47,131 nucleotides of DNA from CAZJQD01 sp964548165 [NCBI: uncultured bacterium] (lineage in GTDB: Bacteria > UBA8481): NCBI GenBank assembly GCA_964548165.1, contig CAZJQD010000029.1, positions 1-47,131 of the forward strand. The letters run 5' to 3'. Both the position numbers and the translations under genes were made by a program. A model generated the notes under the pieces. That model worked only from the letters and a program-made list of their open reading frames with translations, did no database searches and was not told where the DNA came from. Shown here piece after piece: positions 40,233 to 47,131 of the stretch; position 1 is the first letter of the stretch, and every line of letters begins with the position of its first letter.

Positions 40233-40670
40233 TCAGGCGTTCGGCCGGTTGCGGCATAGCGCCTTCTTGTCGACCGAGCAGATCCGCTTGAGGAGGGCTC
40301 GGTCGGCGATGAGCACCGGGTCGGAGGGGGAGAGCGCGAGGCGCACGAGCGCGAGCGCGGCGCGGGCCACGGGCGAGGAGCGGCGGTCCGCGAGGCGAAC
40401 ATGGAGCCAGCGGCCCTCGCGCCGGGTCTGGACGATGCCCGCGCGCCGAAGGACGCCGATATGGTAGGTGACGGTGGAGGCGCTCATGGCGAGGAGGGCG
40501 ACGAGCTGGCAGGCGCAGAGCTCGGTGCGGCCGGCGAGCGCGGCGAGAATGCGGAGCCGCTCGGTATCGCCGAGCGCCTTGCCGATGCCGGCCGTATTCC
40601 TGAGATTCTGGCGATCGACGGCGCGCTCGGCTCGGGGGAGGACGGCGCCGCGACGATTCGATAGTTTCAT
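40233..40670 (-). CDS. arsR: ArsR family arsenic-responsive repressor
   Basis: A 145-residue winged helix repressor. KALGDTERLRILAAL and the recognition region SASTVTYHIGVLRRAGIV are typical; the metalloid-binding ELCACQL supplies Cys52 and Cys54, and two further Cys (131 and 139) lie in a C-terminal extension. Binding of As(III) should release it from the operator that overlaps its own promoter. It leads the operon arsR-acr3-GAPDH-arsJ. The ATG has no SD and lies 9 nt after the -10 box, so its mRNA is probably leaderless. Confidence 0.94.
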   Translation of the reverse strand: MKLSNRRGAVLPRAERAVDRQNLRNTAGIGKALGDTERLRILAALAGRTELCACQLVALLAMSASTVTYHIGVLRRAGIVQTRREGRWLHVRLADRRSSPVARAALALVRLALSPSDPVLIADRALLKRICSVDKKALCRNRPNA

Positions 40671-40708
40671 AGTTTTAGAAATATAGAAATGACGAAACGA
40701 CTTGTCAC
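40671..40708 (-). promoter_or_regulatory. ars operon promoter and putative ArsR operator
   Basis: Minus-strand GTGACA (40708-40703) and TATATT (40685-40680) are 17 nt apart. Around the -10 box the AT-rich run TTTCTATATTTCTAAAACT (two TTTCTA units, continuing toward the start) is the typical look of ArsR/SmtB operators. A repressor bound there would cover the -10 box. Confidence 0.7.
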
Positions 40709-40824
40709 GTTAGAAATGCATGAGCGGAACCCGTCCGCGGACCGTCTGCGGGGCAGGCGAAGGACTTTCGCCCGCCCTCCCGGCAGGCTAAGCGCCTAGG
40801 GGTGGGGCCCCGGCTCCCGTGGTC

Positions 40825-41250
40825 CTAGACGTCGCCGCTGACGTATTTCTTGAGGGCGTCGGCTTCCTGGGCGCAGAGCGAGGAGAGCCCGCGGATGATG
40901 TCCTGCATCGAGATGAGGCCGGTCACGCGCGAGGGAGCGCCCTCGGTCATGAAAAGGTAGCGGTGCCCACCGTGGCGCATCGACTCGACGGCGTCCTGGA
41001 GCGAGGTCTCCGGAGGCATGCCCGGGATCTGTTCGACGAGATCGTCGATGGGCGCGGTGGCTGGGTGGGAACCACCGGCGACGAGCCGGCAGAGCGTTCG
41101 CTCCGTGACGATTCCACAGACAGCTCCGGCACGGGTGACAATGACGGCGCCGATATTGTATTTCGCCATGATCTGGGCAACCTCGCGCGCCGGCGATTCC
41201 GACGCCGTCATGATGAGGCCGCGATTGGCATAATGGGCGATCGTCGCCAT
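40825..41250 (-). CDS. CBS domain pair protein
   Basis: A 141-residue stand-alone Bateman module. CBS 1 includes AREVAQIMAKYNIGAVIVTRAGAVCGIVTE (residues about 22-51), CBS 2 includes ETSLQDAVESMRHGGHRYL and VTGLISMQDII. Such pairs bind adenine nucleotides or related ligands as energy or redox sensors, but the partner is not evident here. ATG with GAGGAG seven bases upstream. It ends 154 nt before arsR on the same strand, so it is a separate unit. Confidence 0.88.
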   Translation of the reverse strand: MATIAHYANRGLIMTASESPAREVAQIMAKYNIGAVIVTRAGAVCGIVTERTLCRLVAGGSHPATAPIDDLVEQIPGMPPETSLQDAVESMRHGGHRYLFMTEGAPSRVTGLISMQDIIRGLSSLCAQEADALKKYVSGDV

Positions 41251-41441
41251 GAACGAGCTCCTCGCAGGGTAAGGTTAGCCGGTCGCCCGGCAGGAGTGTT
41301 GTATCCCGATCCGACGGCGAAATCCAGATTTCACTCGATCGCGTGGAGCGGTCATGCTCGCCCAGGTCCGGGCCATCCGCTACCATGCCCTTGCGAGGCT
41401 CGTTGCCGGGCCCGGAACCGGAAGACAAGGAGGCCATGACC

Positions 41442-41666
41442 ATGAGCGGAATACAGGCTGGACCGTACCTTCGCGAGGAGGACGGGACCCGGAAATTCTA
41501 TTGCCGGTGCGGTGAATCCAAGAACCAGCCGTACTGCGATGGGACGCACAAGGGGTCCGGCATCGCGCCGATTCCGGTGGAGCCGCCGGCAGGCCGGGTG
41601 GCCTGGTGCGGGTGCCGCAAGTCGGGGAACCTGCCGTTCTGCGACGGCACGCACGCGAGGTCCTAG
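41442..41666 (+). CDS. Double-CDGSH iron-sulfur protein
   Basis: A 74-residue protein made of two mitoNEET-like CDGSH fingers: [16 protein letters not shown] (C21, C23, C32, H36) and [16 protein letters not shown] (C56, C58, C67, H71). Each should bind a redox-active, labile [2Fe-2S] cluster by three Cys and one His. Small bacterial forms with two fingers are known; the role is electron transfer or cluster handling. AAGGAGG ends 8 nt before ATG 41442; ATG 41436 is too close to it. The cupin gene follows after 4 nt. Confidence 0.93.
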   Translation: MSGIQAGPYLREEDGTRKFYCRCGESKNQPYCDGTHKGSGIAPIPVEPPAGRVAWCGCRKSGNLPFCDGTHARS

Positions 41667-41670
41667 GGCG

Positions 41671-42036
41671 ATGGCCAGGATCATCCTGAAGAAGGTGGCG
41701 GAGGTTGCCCAGGAAGTGCCGAAGATGGACGGGATCAAGGACGCCCGGATGCGCCTCCTGCTGGGCGATCCGGACGGCATGCCCAACTTCTTCATGCGCG
41801 AGTTCACGGTGGCTCCCGGAGGACATACGCCGCGCCACCAGCATGACTACGAGCACGAGGTCTACGTCCTGGAGGGCAAGGGCGAGGTGGAGTGCGCAGG
41901 GGAGTCACGGCCGATCGAGGGCGGCCAGGCGCTCTATATCCCCGCCAACGAGCTCCACCAGTTCCGGGCGGATGCGGCTTGCGAATTGAAGTTCCTCTGT
42001 CTCGTACCGGCCGCTCCGTTTCGTAAGCCTGCCTGA
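41671..42036 (+). CDS. Small cupin protein
   Basis: A 121-residue single-domain cupin. Motif 1 is PGGHTPRHQHDYEHEVYVLEG, offering His56, His58 and Glu61/Glu63, and motif 2 is PANELHQF with His96, a complete metal-binding set. The activity cannot be predicted from the fold. It follows the CDGSH gene by 4 nt and is probably cotranscribed; the pairing may mean the two act in one redox or metal-related process. Confidence 0.88.
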   Translation: MARIILKKVAEVAQEVPKMDGIKDARMRLLLGDPDGMPNFFMREFTVAPGGHTPRHQHDYEHEVYVLEGKGEVECAGESRPIEGGQALYIPANELHQFRADAACELKFLCLVPAAPFRKPA

Positions 42037-42233
42037 TTCCGGTACGTTTGCCGGTCCATGCACAGATCGGGTTGTCCAAAGACCTGAACCCCGGAGACAT
42101 GGACAGGCGGGGAAGGGTCCGGATTCGAAGCCTTCGATGATCGAGCGACCGTCATGAGCAGGCCAACGACTCCCGCGCGACCTTTTCTATGTCCCTGCGT
42201 CTCATGTGTGGTACCACCCCTGGAAAGACCGGG

Positions 42234-42938
42234 CTACGGGAGATCGAGGAAGCGTTCGACCGCGAGATCGGTCAGGTCCCGCACCGCGAGATCGGCTCCG
42301 GCGAGCTCGTCGATTCCCTGCGGTCCCGTGGCCACGGCCAGCACGGGAAGGCCAGCGGAACGAGCGGCAGCGATGTCGCGCGTGGTATCGCCAATCACCA
42401 GGGTCTCCCTGGTCTCCAGGGGGGGCTCGCCGAGCATTTCGGCGCGCGCTGCCGCGCGGCGGTAGGCCGTCTCCAGCATCTTGCCGCGATCCTCGGCGTC
42501 GTTGCCGAATGAACCGAAGGGGAAATAGCGATTCAATCCGCCCGGATGAAGCTTCTGACGGGCACTGAGCTCAAAGTTCCCGGTTCCCAGTCCGAGGATG
42601 GTTCGGATGCTCTTGAGGCGATCCAGGAGATGATGAACACCGGGGAGGACGCGGTACTGCGGCATGGTCTCGGTCATCTCGGCGGGGAAACGATCGAGAT
42701 AGGCAGCGGTGAGCTGGTCGAGGAGGGCGTTGTCCGGATCCACGCCGGCGTAGTGCTGGCAGAGCTCGCGGAAGATGAGCGGATCAGTTTTTCCGTGGGG
42801 GCAGAATGCGGGGGGGAGGTCAGGATAGGCCACGTCCGGCAGGAATCCCTGGCAGGCCCAGGCCAAGGCTCGTAGACCCGCGCCCCCGGTGAGGACGAGC
42901 GTGCCGTCGATGTCGAAGATGCAGGCGCGGAATCGCAT
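42234..42938 (-). CDS. HAD family hydrolase, phosphoglycolate phosphatase-like
   Basis: A 234-residue HAD phosphatase. Motif I is FDIDGTLV (nucleophile Asp9, acid/base Asp11), a cap domain covers about 20-95, motif II is in GLGTGN, Lys of motif III lies near the FGSFG segment, and motif IV is VIGDTTRDIAAA. This is the Gph/beta-phosphoglucomutase subgroup; the substrate is not certain. No SD; TAGACT ends 6 nt before the ATG, so the mRNA is probably leaderless. It is divergent from the unknown gene at 43023, whose start is only 84 nt away. Confidence 0.9.
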   Translation of the reverse strand: MRFRACIFDIDGTLVLTGGAGLRALAWACQGFLPDVAYPDLPPAFCPHGKTDPLIFRELCQHYAGVDPDNALLDQLTAAYLDRFPAEMTETMPQYRVLPGVHHLLDRLKSIRTILGLGTGNFELSARQKLHPGGLNRYFPFGSFGNDAEDRGKMLETAYRRAAARAEMLGEPPLETRETLVIGDTTRDIAAARSAGLPVLAVATGPQGIDELAGADLAVRDLTDLAVERFLDLP

Positions 42939-42944
42939 CGCGCG

Positions 42945-42950
42945 AGTCTA
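42945..42950 (-). promoter_or_regulatory. -10 box of a probable leaderless promoter (HAD gene)
   Basis: Minus-strand TAGACT ends 6 nt before the ATG at 42938. A -35 box is weak (TTCTCC at 17 nt). Confidence 0.5.
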
Positions 42951-42988
42951 CCCGGTCAAGGCCTTGGGGAGAACGTGGAACGGGAACC

Positions 42989-43016
42989 TTGTCAGGGGAG
43001 AACGCTTGCGTATCCT
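42989..43016 (+). promoter_or_regulatory. Leaderless promoter of the unknown gene at 43023
   Basis: TTGTCA (42989-42994) and TATCCT (43011-43016) are 16 nt apart, and TATCCT ends 6 nt before the ATG, so transcription should start at or next to the start codon. No SD is present. Confidence 0.6.
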
Positions 43017-43022
43017 CTGATC

Positions 43023-44024
43023 ATGTCCGAGCGCGCCGCCCCATCCATGGATGCGATCACCGTCGACGGGTCGCAGGGGAGACAGAAGGATCTAGCCGTT
43101 CTCCCGCGGGCGCAGCTCATCCGGGGCGGATTCGAGGCGATAGGGCGAAAGGAGTCCACGGAGGCCATCTACTACTTCGGCGCGGCCATACGCAAGGCCC
43201 GCAAGGTGCAGATGTACGACGTGGAGGCGGAATACTACAAGTTCGTCACGCTCTACCTGGAGGGAGACTACTCGGGAGCGGTGAATCGCGTGGTCGAGTG
43301 CCTGGACGGGGTCAAGCTCGTCACGGACATGGCCAAGGCCCAGGGCATCGTCCTGCCGCAGGCGCCCCTGGCCGAGCGCCTGACGGCATGCTTGTCGCAG
43401 GCCATGGTGATGAGGCGCGACACGTATTTCCAATTGGCGGGTCACTTCTGGCAAGCGCACATGGGCGAGTATTACCTCCTCAAGCGCACCGTGCCGCTCC
43501 TGGCGGCCCTGGCCAAGGCGTGGATGGTCATCAGCTCGGGTATCCGCATCGGGTATGACTACCTGGGCGACGAGGTCAAGCCGTACACGAAGTACCTGCA
43601 GGATCAGCTCGATTCAGCAAAGGACATGATCGAGGGCGGTGAGGGCGCGAGCCCTGCCGGCTCGGCGATCCGTGAGCCTGGGCCTGGTGAAGATTCATCC
43701 GACCGTGAAGCCGAGGTTTTCCGTGCGCGGGAGAATCATTACGTGGATTTTCTCCAGAAGGTCCAGGAGGTGACGATCATGGGGTTGAGCCACACGCAGA
43801 TCGAGGAGCTTCACGAACTGTGTCGGCATTCACGCAACGTCACCAATCTCGGCACCCTGGCCCGCGTCATCGATCAGCTCGGGCCGAACTCCAAGAAGTC
43901 CTACCTGGCGGCACTGGCGGATAATGACCTGATGCGGTCCCGCGACACGCGCCTTGCGGACAAGGATGCGGAGCGGCTCCACGCCGAGGTGCTGGAGTAC
44001 CAGGCCAAGCTGGAGGCGTCGTGA
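43023..44024 (+). CDS. Soluble protein of unknown function
   Basis: A 333-residue protein that I do not recognise. It has no signal or membrane anchor. Residues about 30-210 look entirely helical, with TPR-like character (EAIYYFGAAIRKARKVQMYDVEAEYYKF, LEGDYSGAVNRVVECLD); a low-complexity acidic, Gly/Ser-rich linker (about 215-235) separates a second helical part that ends in a charged helix (RSRDTRLADKDAERL). ATG 43023 is chosen because a promoter with leaderless spacing precedes it; the frame stays open to 42975 without a better start. The dif site begins 57 nt after its stop codon. Confidence 0.75.
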   Translation: MSERAAPSMDAITVDGSQGRQKDLAVLPRAQLIRGGFEAIGRKESTEAIYYFGAAIRKARKVQMYDVEAEYYKFVTLYLEGDYSGAVNRVVECLDGVKLVTDMAKAQGIVLPQAPLAERLTACLSQAMVMRRDTYFQLAGHFWQAHMGEYYLLKRTVPLLAALAKAWMVISSGIRIGYDYLGDEVKPYTKYLQDQLDSAKDMIEGGEGASPAGSAIREPGPGEDSSDREAEVFRARENHYVDFLQKVQEVTIMGLSHTQIEELHELCRHSRNVTNLGTLARVIDQLGPNSKKSYLAALADNDLMRSRDTRLADKDAERLHAEVLEYQAKLEAS

Positions 44025-44081
44025 TGCGCGCGCCCGCAGTCCGACCGCCGGTCGAACCGGCTCGCCCCGCGCCCACTACTA

Positions 44082-44109
44082 ACTTTACATAATATGTCTT
44101 ATAGGAAGA
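44082..44109 (-). other. dif: dif site (XerC/XerD chromosome dimer resolution site)
   Basis: The 28-bp site has an 11-6-11 structure. On the plus strand the arms are ACTTTACATAA and TTATAGGAAGA with spacer TATGTC. Read on the minus strand the second-half arm is TTATGTAAAGT and the first-half arm TCTTCCTATAA, which match the Gram-positive/B. subtilis dif arms (ACTTCCTATAA and TTATGTAAACT, from memory) at 10 of 11 positions each; only the spacer differs more. It also matches the E. coli XerD arm at 9 of 11. It lies in a 233-bp intergenic gap of AT-rich sequence that stands out from the flanks. This marks the replication terminus region. Confidence 0.85.
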
Positions 44110-44231
44110 TTGATTGGAGACGGAGGGGGAGCGCGTACGGGGCTCGGTACGGACGGGTGGATTCCTGCCTTGCCGGGTTGTTCCTGCCTGGAATTTACGC
44201 CCTGGTGCCGAGGCGACGGGCACAGCTCTAT

Positions 44232-44242
44232 TTATGTAAAGC
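44232..44242 (+). other. Isolated XerD-type half-site near dif
   Basis: TTATGTAAAGC repeats ten bases of the dif XerD arm (TTATGTAAAG) in the opposite orientation, 139 bp away. The sequence at the expected XerC arm position does not match. It may be a remnant of a second site or an accessory binding site. Confidence 0.45.
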
Positions 44243-44257
44243 TGGGGTTGTCGCCCG

Positions 44258-45235
44258 ATGACACGCTTGCGGGGGCGACTTCTTTGGCCCTTGGTCGGGC
44301 TCGTGCTTGTCGGCGCGCTCGTCGGGTTCTGGCTGCGCGCACAAGGCCCCTCGGTCACGCGTGAAACCACGTTGGTCTCGGCGGGCGATACGTCGCCGCT
44401 CGTCGCGCCTGCCGTGGCGCCGGGGACATCCGGAGTCCTGGCCTATGCCTCCCGAAACGCCCCGGGGTTGACGGTTCGGCTCGCCGATGGCACCTCGTGG
44501 CAGGCTTACGCCGGGAAGCTGGGCGAATTCTACTATGCGTGGTCTCCGGACGGGCGCTACCTGGCATTTCGCGCCGAGATGGATCCCGATCGGATGCCTC
44601 GAGCCCTGGCCCTCGTTGTCGCCGACCTCGAGACGCGCAAGGTCGAGCAGGTCAGCGACTTTCTCCCCGGCCTGGGTCGTCCCTCCTGGAGGGCTTCGCG
44701 TGGCCGGCTGGAGGTTTACGCTCCGCTGGCGCCCGCCGGGATGGTGCGTCGCACGTATCCCGTCGACGCGCCCGCAGGAACCCCGTCGCTCCTCGTGTAT
44801 GAGCGGGATGGCGAGATCTGGGTGGAAGCGGAGGGGGAGGAGCCGCGGCAAGTATCACGCGGAGGAGGCTACGCTCCCCTGCTTTCGCCCGACGCGACCC
44901 GCGTGCTGTATTCGTGGGCTGACGGGATCTACGTGGCGTCGCTCTCGGATTCCCCCTCGCTGGGGCGCAATCCAGTCGCGGCCGGCGTCTCCCCTTGCTG
45001 GTCACCGGAGGGGACGCACATTGCCTATTGTCACATCGTCGATCTCGGTCACGAAGGCGAAGGCGAGCGGGCCGATATCTACCTGCTGGACATTCGTTCT
45101 CCGGGCGCCGTGCCTCTCCAGGTCACGCATACGCCCGAAGAGCTCGAGGTTGAACTCGCCTGGCCGAAGCCCGATCGGCTTGTCTATGCCGTGCGTAACG
45201 ACGGAAGCATCCGGGAAGCGATCATTACACGCTAA
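44258..45235 (+). CDS. TolB-like beta-propeller protein, membrane anchored
   Basis: A 325-residue protein with an N-terminal signal anchor (LLWPLVGLVLVGALVGFWL, residues about 8-27) and a periplasmic beta-propeller of WD40-like/PD40 repeats: FYYAWSPDGRYLAFRAE, YAPLLSPDATRVLYSW, SPCWSPEGTHIAYC and a last blade near LAWPKPDRLVYAV. The layout resembles TolB C-terminal domains and dipeptidyl-peptidase propellers but lacks the TolB N-domain, so the partner is unknown. ATG without an evident SD; the half-site TTATGTAAAGC is in its 5' region. A CCTGACG-AACG-CGTCAGG hairpin follows 9 nt after the stop but has no U-tract. Confidence 0.8.
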   Translation: MTRLRGRLLWPLVGLVLVGALVGFWLRAQGPSVTRETTLVSAGDTSPLVAPAVAPGTSGVLAYASRNAPGLTVRLADGTSWQAYAGKLGEFYYAWSPDGRYLAFRAEMDPDRMPRALALVVADLETRKVEQVSDFLPGLGRPSWRASRGRLEVYAPLAPAGMVRRTYPVDAPAGTPSLLVYERDGEIWVEAEGEEPRQVSRGGGYAPLLSPDATRVLYSWADGIYVASLSDSPSLGRNPVAAGVSPCWSPEGTHIAYCHIVDLGHEGEGERADIYLLDIRSPGAVPLQVTHTPEELEVELAWPKPDRLVYAVRNDGSIREAIITR

Positions 45236-45320
45236 GATGCGAGCCTGACGAACGCGTCAGGAAGAGTCGAGGACCTCGCGTCTTATCCACAGAACACCTC
45301 ATGAAGTCGTGTATTTACAG

Positions 45321-45349
45321 TTGATATTAGCCTGGTGATCCACTACACT
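45321..45349 (+). promoter_or_regulatory. Promoter of the amidase gene
   Basis: TTGATA (45321-45326) and TACACT (45344-45349) are separated by 17 nt. The predicted start near 45356 leaves a leader of about 40 nt with GAGG and AGGT before the ATG. Confidence 0.65.
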
Positions 45350-45395
45350 ACTCTGCTCCGCAGTGGGCGGGCCTGGCCTTCGAGGTAGGTGTGTG

Positions 45396-47131
45396 ATGGT
45401 TTCGGTTTCCGGGCGTTGGTTTGGGGTCTTCTCTCTTCTCCTGTTTCTCTGCGTCCTGCCGGGAACATCGGGTCCTCTCACCGGGATCAAGATCGCCATC
45501 GATCCAGGTCATGGGGGCCAGGTGGGCCAGACCTACAACGGCCTTCCCGGGGACCCCGGCGCGGTAGGACTCAACGGGCTACGCGAGGCCGACTGCACGC
45601 TCGGCATCAGCCTCAGGCTCCGCGACCTCCTGGCCGCCCAGGGCGCCACGGTCTACCTGACGCGCGACAAGGACGTCTTCGTCTCGCTCTCGGGCCGCAC
45701 CAGCCTGGCGAATTCGCTCGCCGTCGATCGCCTCTTCTCGATCCACCAGAACGCGAGCTCGAATCGCACGCCGAACTACACCGGCTCCCACGTCTACACC
45801 TCCGCCTCGCAGAAATCGATCGACCTCGCGGCCAAGTCCGTGGCCGAGCTCGACGCGTTCCACCAGAGCGGCGTTGTCTCCACGAACATCGGTGTGCGCG
45901 GCGTTCACGCGGACAACTTCCACATGGTCCGCGAGAGCGTGATGCCGGCCCAGCTCATCGAGAACAGCTTCATCTCGAACGTGAACGAGGAAGCGCGCCT
46001 GCGGCAGACCGCGAACCTCCAGGGGGCCGCCGAGGCCATTCTCCGCGGCGTCATGGCGCACCTGGGCAAGACGGTCCCGGTCGACGTCTCGGGTCCGACC
46101 ATCGCTCATTCGCCCACCTCGCAGGCGCAGGAAGCCTCGGCGCTCACCCTGGCCGCGACGATCACGGACGTCTCCGGCGTCCAGGCGGCGACGCTCACCT
46201 TCCGCAAGCGCGGAGCATCCCTCTGGACATCGCTCGCGATGACGCGCGGCGCCGGCGAGATCTGGAGCGCGACGATCTCGGGCTCGCTCGTCACCACCGA
46301 GGGGGTCGAGTACACGATCCAGGCCAAGGATGCGCTGGGGAATGTCTCCACGTATCCGGTCGGTTCGCCCGTCACGCCCATCCAGGTGACCGTAGCGGCG
46401 CTCCCCAAGACCGGCAGCCTGACCGGGGTCGTCACCGACGTCGCCACCGGGGCCCGGCTGGGCGGCGTCGTCGTCGTCGCCACGCCCGGCGGCCGCCAGG
46501 TCACGACCTCGGCAACAGGAGTCTACCGTTTCGACGACCTCCTGGCGGGCCAATACACGGTTACCGGCAAGCTCGCGGGGTACGCGGACCACGCGACCGC
46601 GAAGGCCGTGGAGGCCGGGTCGACCTGGTGGAACTCCTTCGCGCTCTCTCCCCTCCCGAAGGCGCCTCAACCGGGCGAAGTCGTCATCACGGAGCTGATG
46701 TGGGACGCGCTCGAGTATGTCGAACTGCATAATCGGACGACGCGTGACATCAGCATCGCGGGGTGGCGCATCACGGCCGGATCCGGATCGGACACCGATC
46801 GCGTCCAGGTCATCATCGATAATCCCGCGATCCTGAAGGCGGGCGGTTATTACGTGGCCGCCGACTCCGGCGCCTTGAAGGGGCTGACCGTCGACGAAGT
46901 CGACGCGCAGACCTGGAGTCAGACGAGCCAGGTGGTCACGGTCTGGACCGGGAAGGCCACCGATCCCTCCGCCCGCGTCATCGACCGTATCGGTCGGCTG
47001 GGCGGTTCATGGTTCGGGGGGATCAACGACGCGGCCGGCGTGGCGATGGAGCGCAAGGGTGCGACCCTGGCGGGCACCGATGCCGCCTCGTGGCAGACCT
47101 CCAGCGGCCTCGTGGGCGGCCGCAAAGGCAC
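45396..47131 (+). CDS. Secreted N-acetylmuramoyl-L-alanine amidase with C-terminal adhesion-type domains, 3' end cut
   Basis: The visible 578 residues begin with a signal peptide (VFSLLLFLCVLPGTSG). An Amidase_3 domain (30-230) has all zinc ligands and the catalytic residue: His39 (DPGHGG), Glu64 (LREAD), His117 (SIHQNAS) and Glu189 (LIENSF). It cleaves the amide bond between MurNAc and the stem peptide. A beta-sandwich (about 240-330), a carboxypeptidase regulatory-like domain (GSLTGVVTDVATGARLGG, 345-420) and a lamin-tail-like domain (GEVVITELMWDALEYVELHN onward, from 428) follow. The gene runs past the window edge. ATG 45396 is the first in-frame start before the signal peptide, and a good promoter lies 47 nt upstream. 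Confidence 0.9.
   Translation, partial: MVSVSGRWFGVFSLLLFLCVLPGTSGPLTGIKIAIDPGHGGQVGQTYNGLPGDPGAVGLNGLREADCTLGISLRLRDLLAAQGATVYLTRDKDVFVSLSGRTSLANSLAVDRLFSIHQNASSNRTPNYTGSHVYTSASQKSIDLAAKSVAELDAFHQSGVVSTNIGVRGVHADNFHMVRESVMPAQLIENSFISNVNEEARLRQTANLQGAAEAILRGVMAHLGKTVPVDVSGPTIAHSPTSQAQEASALTLAATITDVSGVQAATLTFRKRGASLWTSLAMTRGAGEIWSATISGSLVTTEGVEYTIQAKDALGNVSTYPVGSPVTPIQVTVAALPKTGSLTGVVTDVATGARLGGVVVVATPGGRQVTTSATGVYRFDDLLAGQYTVTGKLAGYADHATAKAVEAGSTWWNSFALSPLPKAPQPGEVVITELMWDALEYVELHNRTTRDISIAGWRITAGSGSDTDRVQVIIDNPAILKAGGYYVAADSGALKGLTVDEVDAQTWSQTSQVVTVWTGKATDPSARVIDRIGRLGGSWFGGINDAAGVAMERKGATLAGTDAASWQTSSGLVGGRKG

Noticed and set aside
40755-40780. Terminator after the CBS gene
   Set aside because: A GGCGAA/TTCGCC stem exists but lacks a U-tract and lies 45 nt or more past the stop; support is too weak.
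42037-42233. Gene or RNA between cupin and HAD genes
   Set aside because: No frame with a recognisable start and family, no tRNA-like cloverleaf and no hairpin with T-tract could be seen in these 197 bp.
45283-45291. Perfect DnaA box TTATCCACA as sign of an origin
   Set aside because: It is a single box, about 0.4 are expected by chance in the window, no cluster or AT-rich unwinding element is near, and a dif site 1.2 kb away argues for the terminus.

Overview
The window is GC-rich (roughly two thirds G+C) chromosomal DNA from a bacterium that looks diderm: it encodes lipoproteins with lipoboxes, a SPOR-domain protein, a TolB-like propeller, YajQ and surface-glycan export. It is flagellated and carries pyruvate:ferredoxin oxidoreductase, so it has at least a partly anaerobic metabolism. 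Nothing here fixes the phylum. No CRISPR array, tRNA, rRNA, insertion sequence or prophage was seen.

Layout. (1) 1-7340: an acetyl-CoA/acetate operon on the minus strand (nifJ, a DHOD-like flavoprotein, a catalytically degenerate 3-hydroxyacyl-CoA dehydrogenase homologue, ackA cut by the window edge), divergent from an Rrf2-type Fe-S regulator. Two copies of a 16-bp dyad lie in the shared control region, one on the nifJ -10 box. (2) 7493-21321: extracellular glycan functions: a large GH144-like lipoprotein, a GT-C-like membrane protein, an acyltransferase, two GT4 glycosyltransferases, a Wzx-type flippase, an N,N-dimethylformamidase-like protein, two radical SAM enzymes and uppP, mostly in overlapping genes on the minus strand. 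(3) 21335-21702: a repeat element and the pnp terminator. (4) 21718-31058: housekeeping genes: pnp, rpsO, miaB, a lytic transglycosylase, a TPR/SPOR protein, yajQ, rimO, pgsA, pgpA. (5) 31087-35284: a lipoprotein built from two SpoVG-like repeats, a Cys-cluster protein resembling flagellin N-methylases, a secreted protein of unknown function and a short flagellin with its own promoter and terminator. (6) 35297-40708: an arsenic operon, arsR-acr3-GAPDH-arsJ, followed by a PAS histidine kinase. (7) 40825-47131: CBS, CDGSH and cupin proteins, a HAD phosphatase, an unknown soluble protein, a near-consensus dif site (44082-44109), a TolB-like protein and a secreted N-acetylmuramoyl-L-alanine amidase cut by the right edge.

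Two sequence-level observations stand out. The dif site implies that this window lies at the replication terminus. In addition, several genes without a convincing Shine-Dalgarno have a TANNNT box ending 6-7 nt before the start codon, which is the geometry of leaderless mRNAs; they are mixed with genes that have strong SD sites. The most unusual proteins are the tandem SpoVG-like lipoprotein, the dehydrogenase homologue lacking its catalytic residues, and the radical SAM/DMFase-like/Wzx glycan locus.
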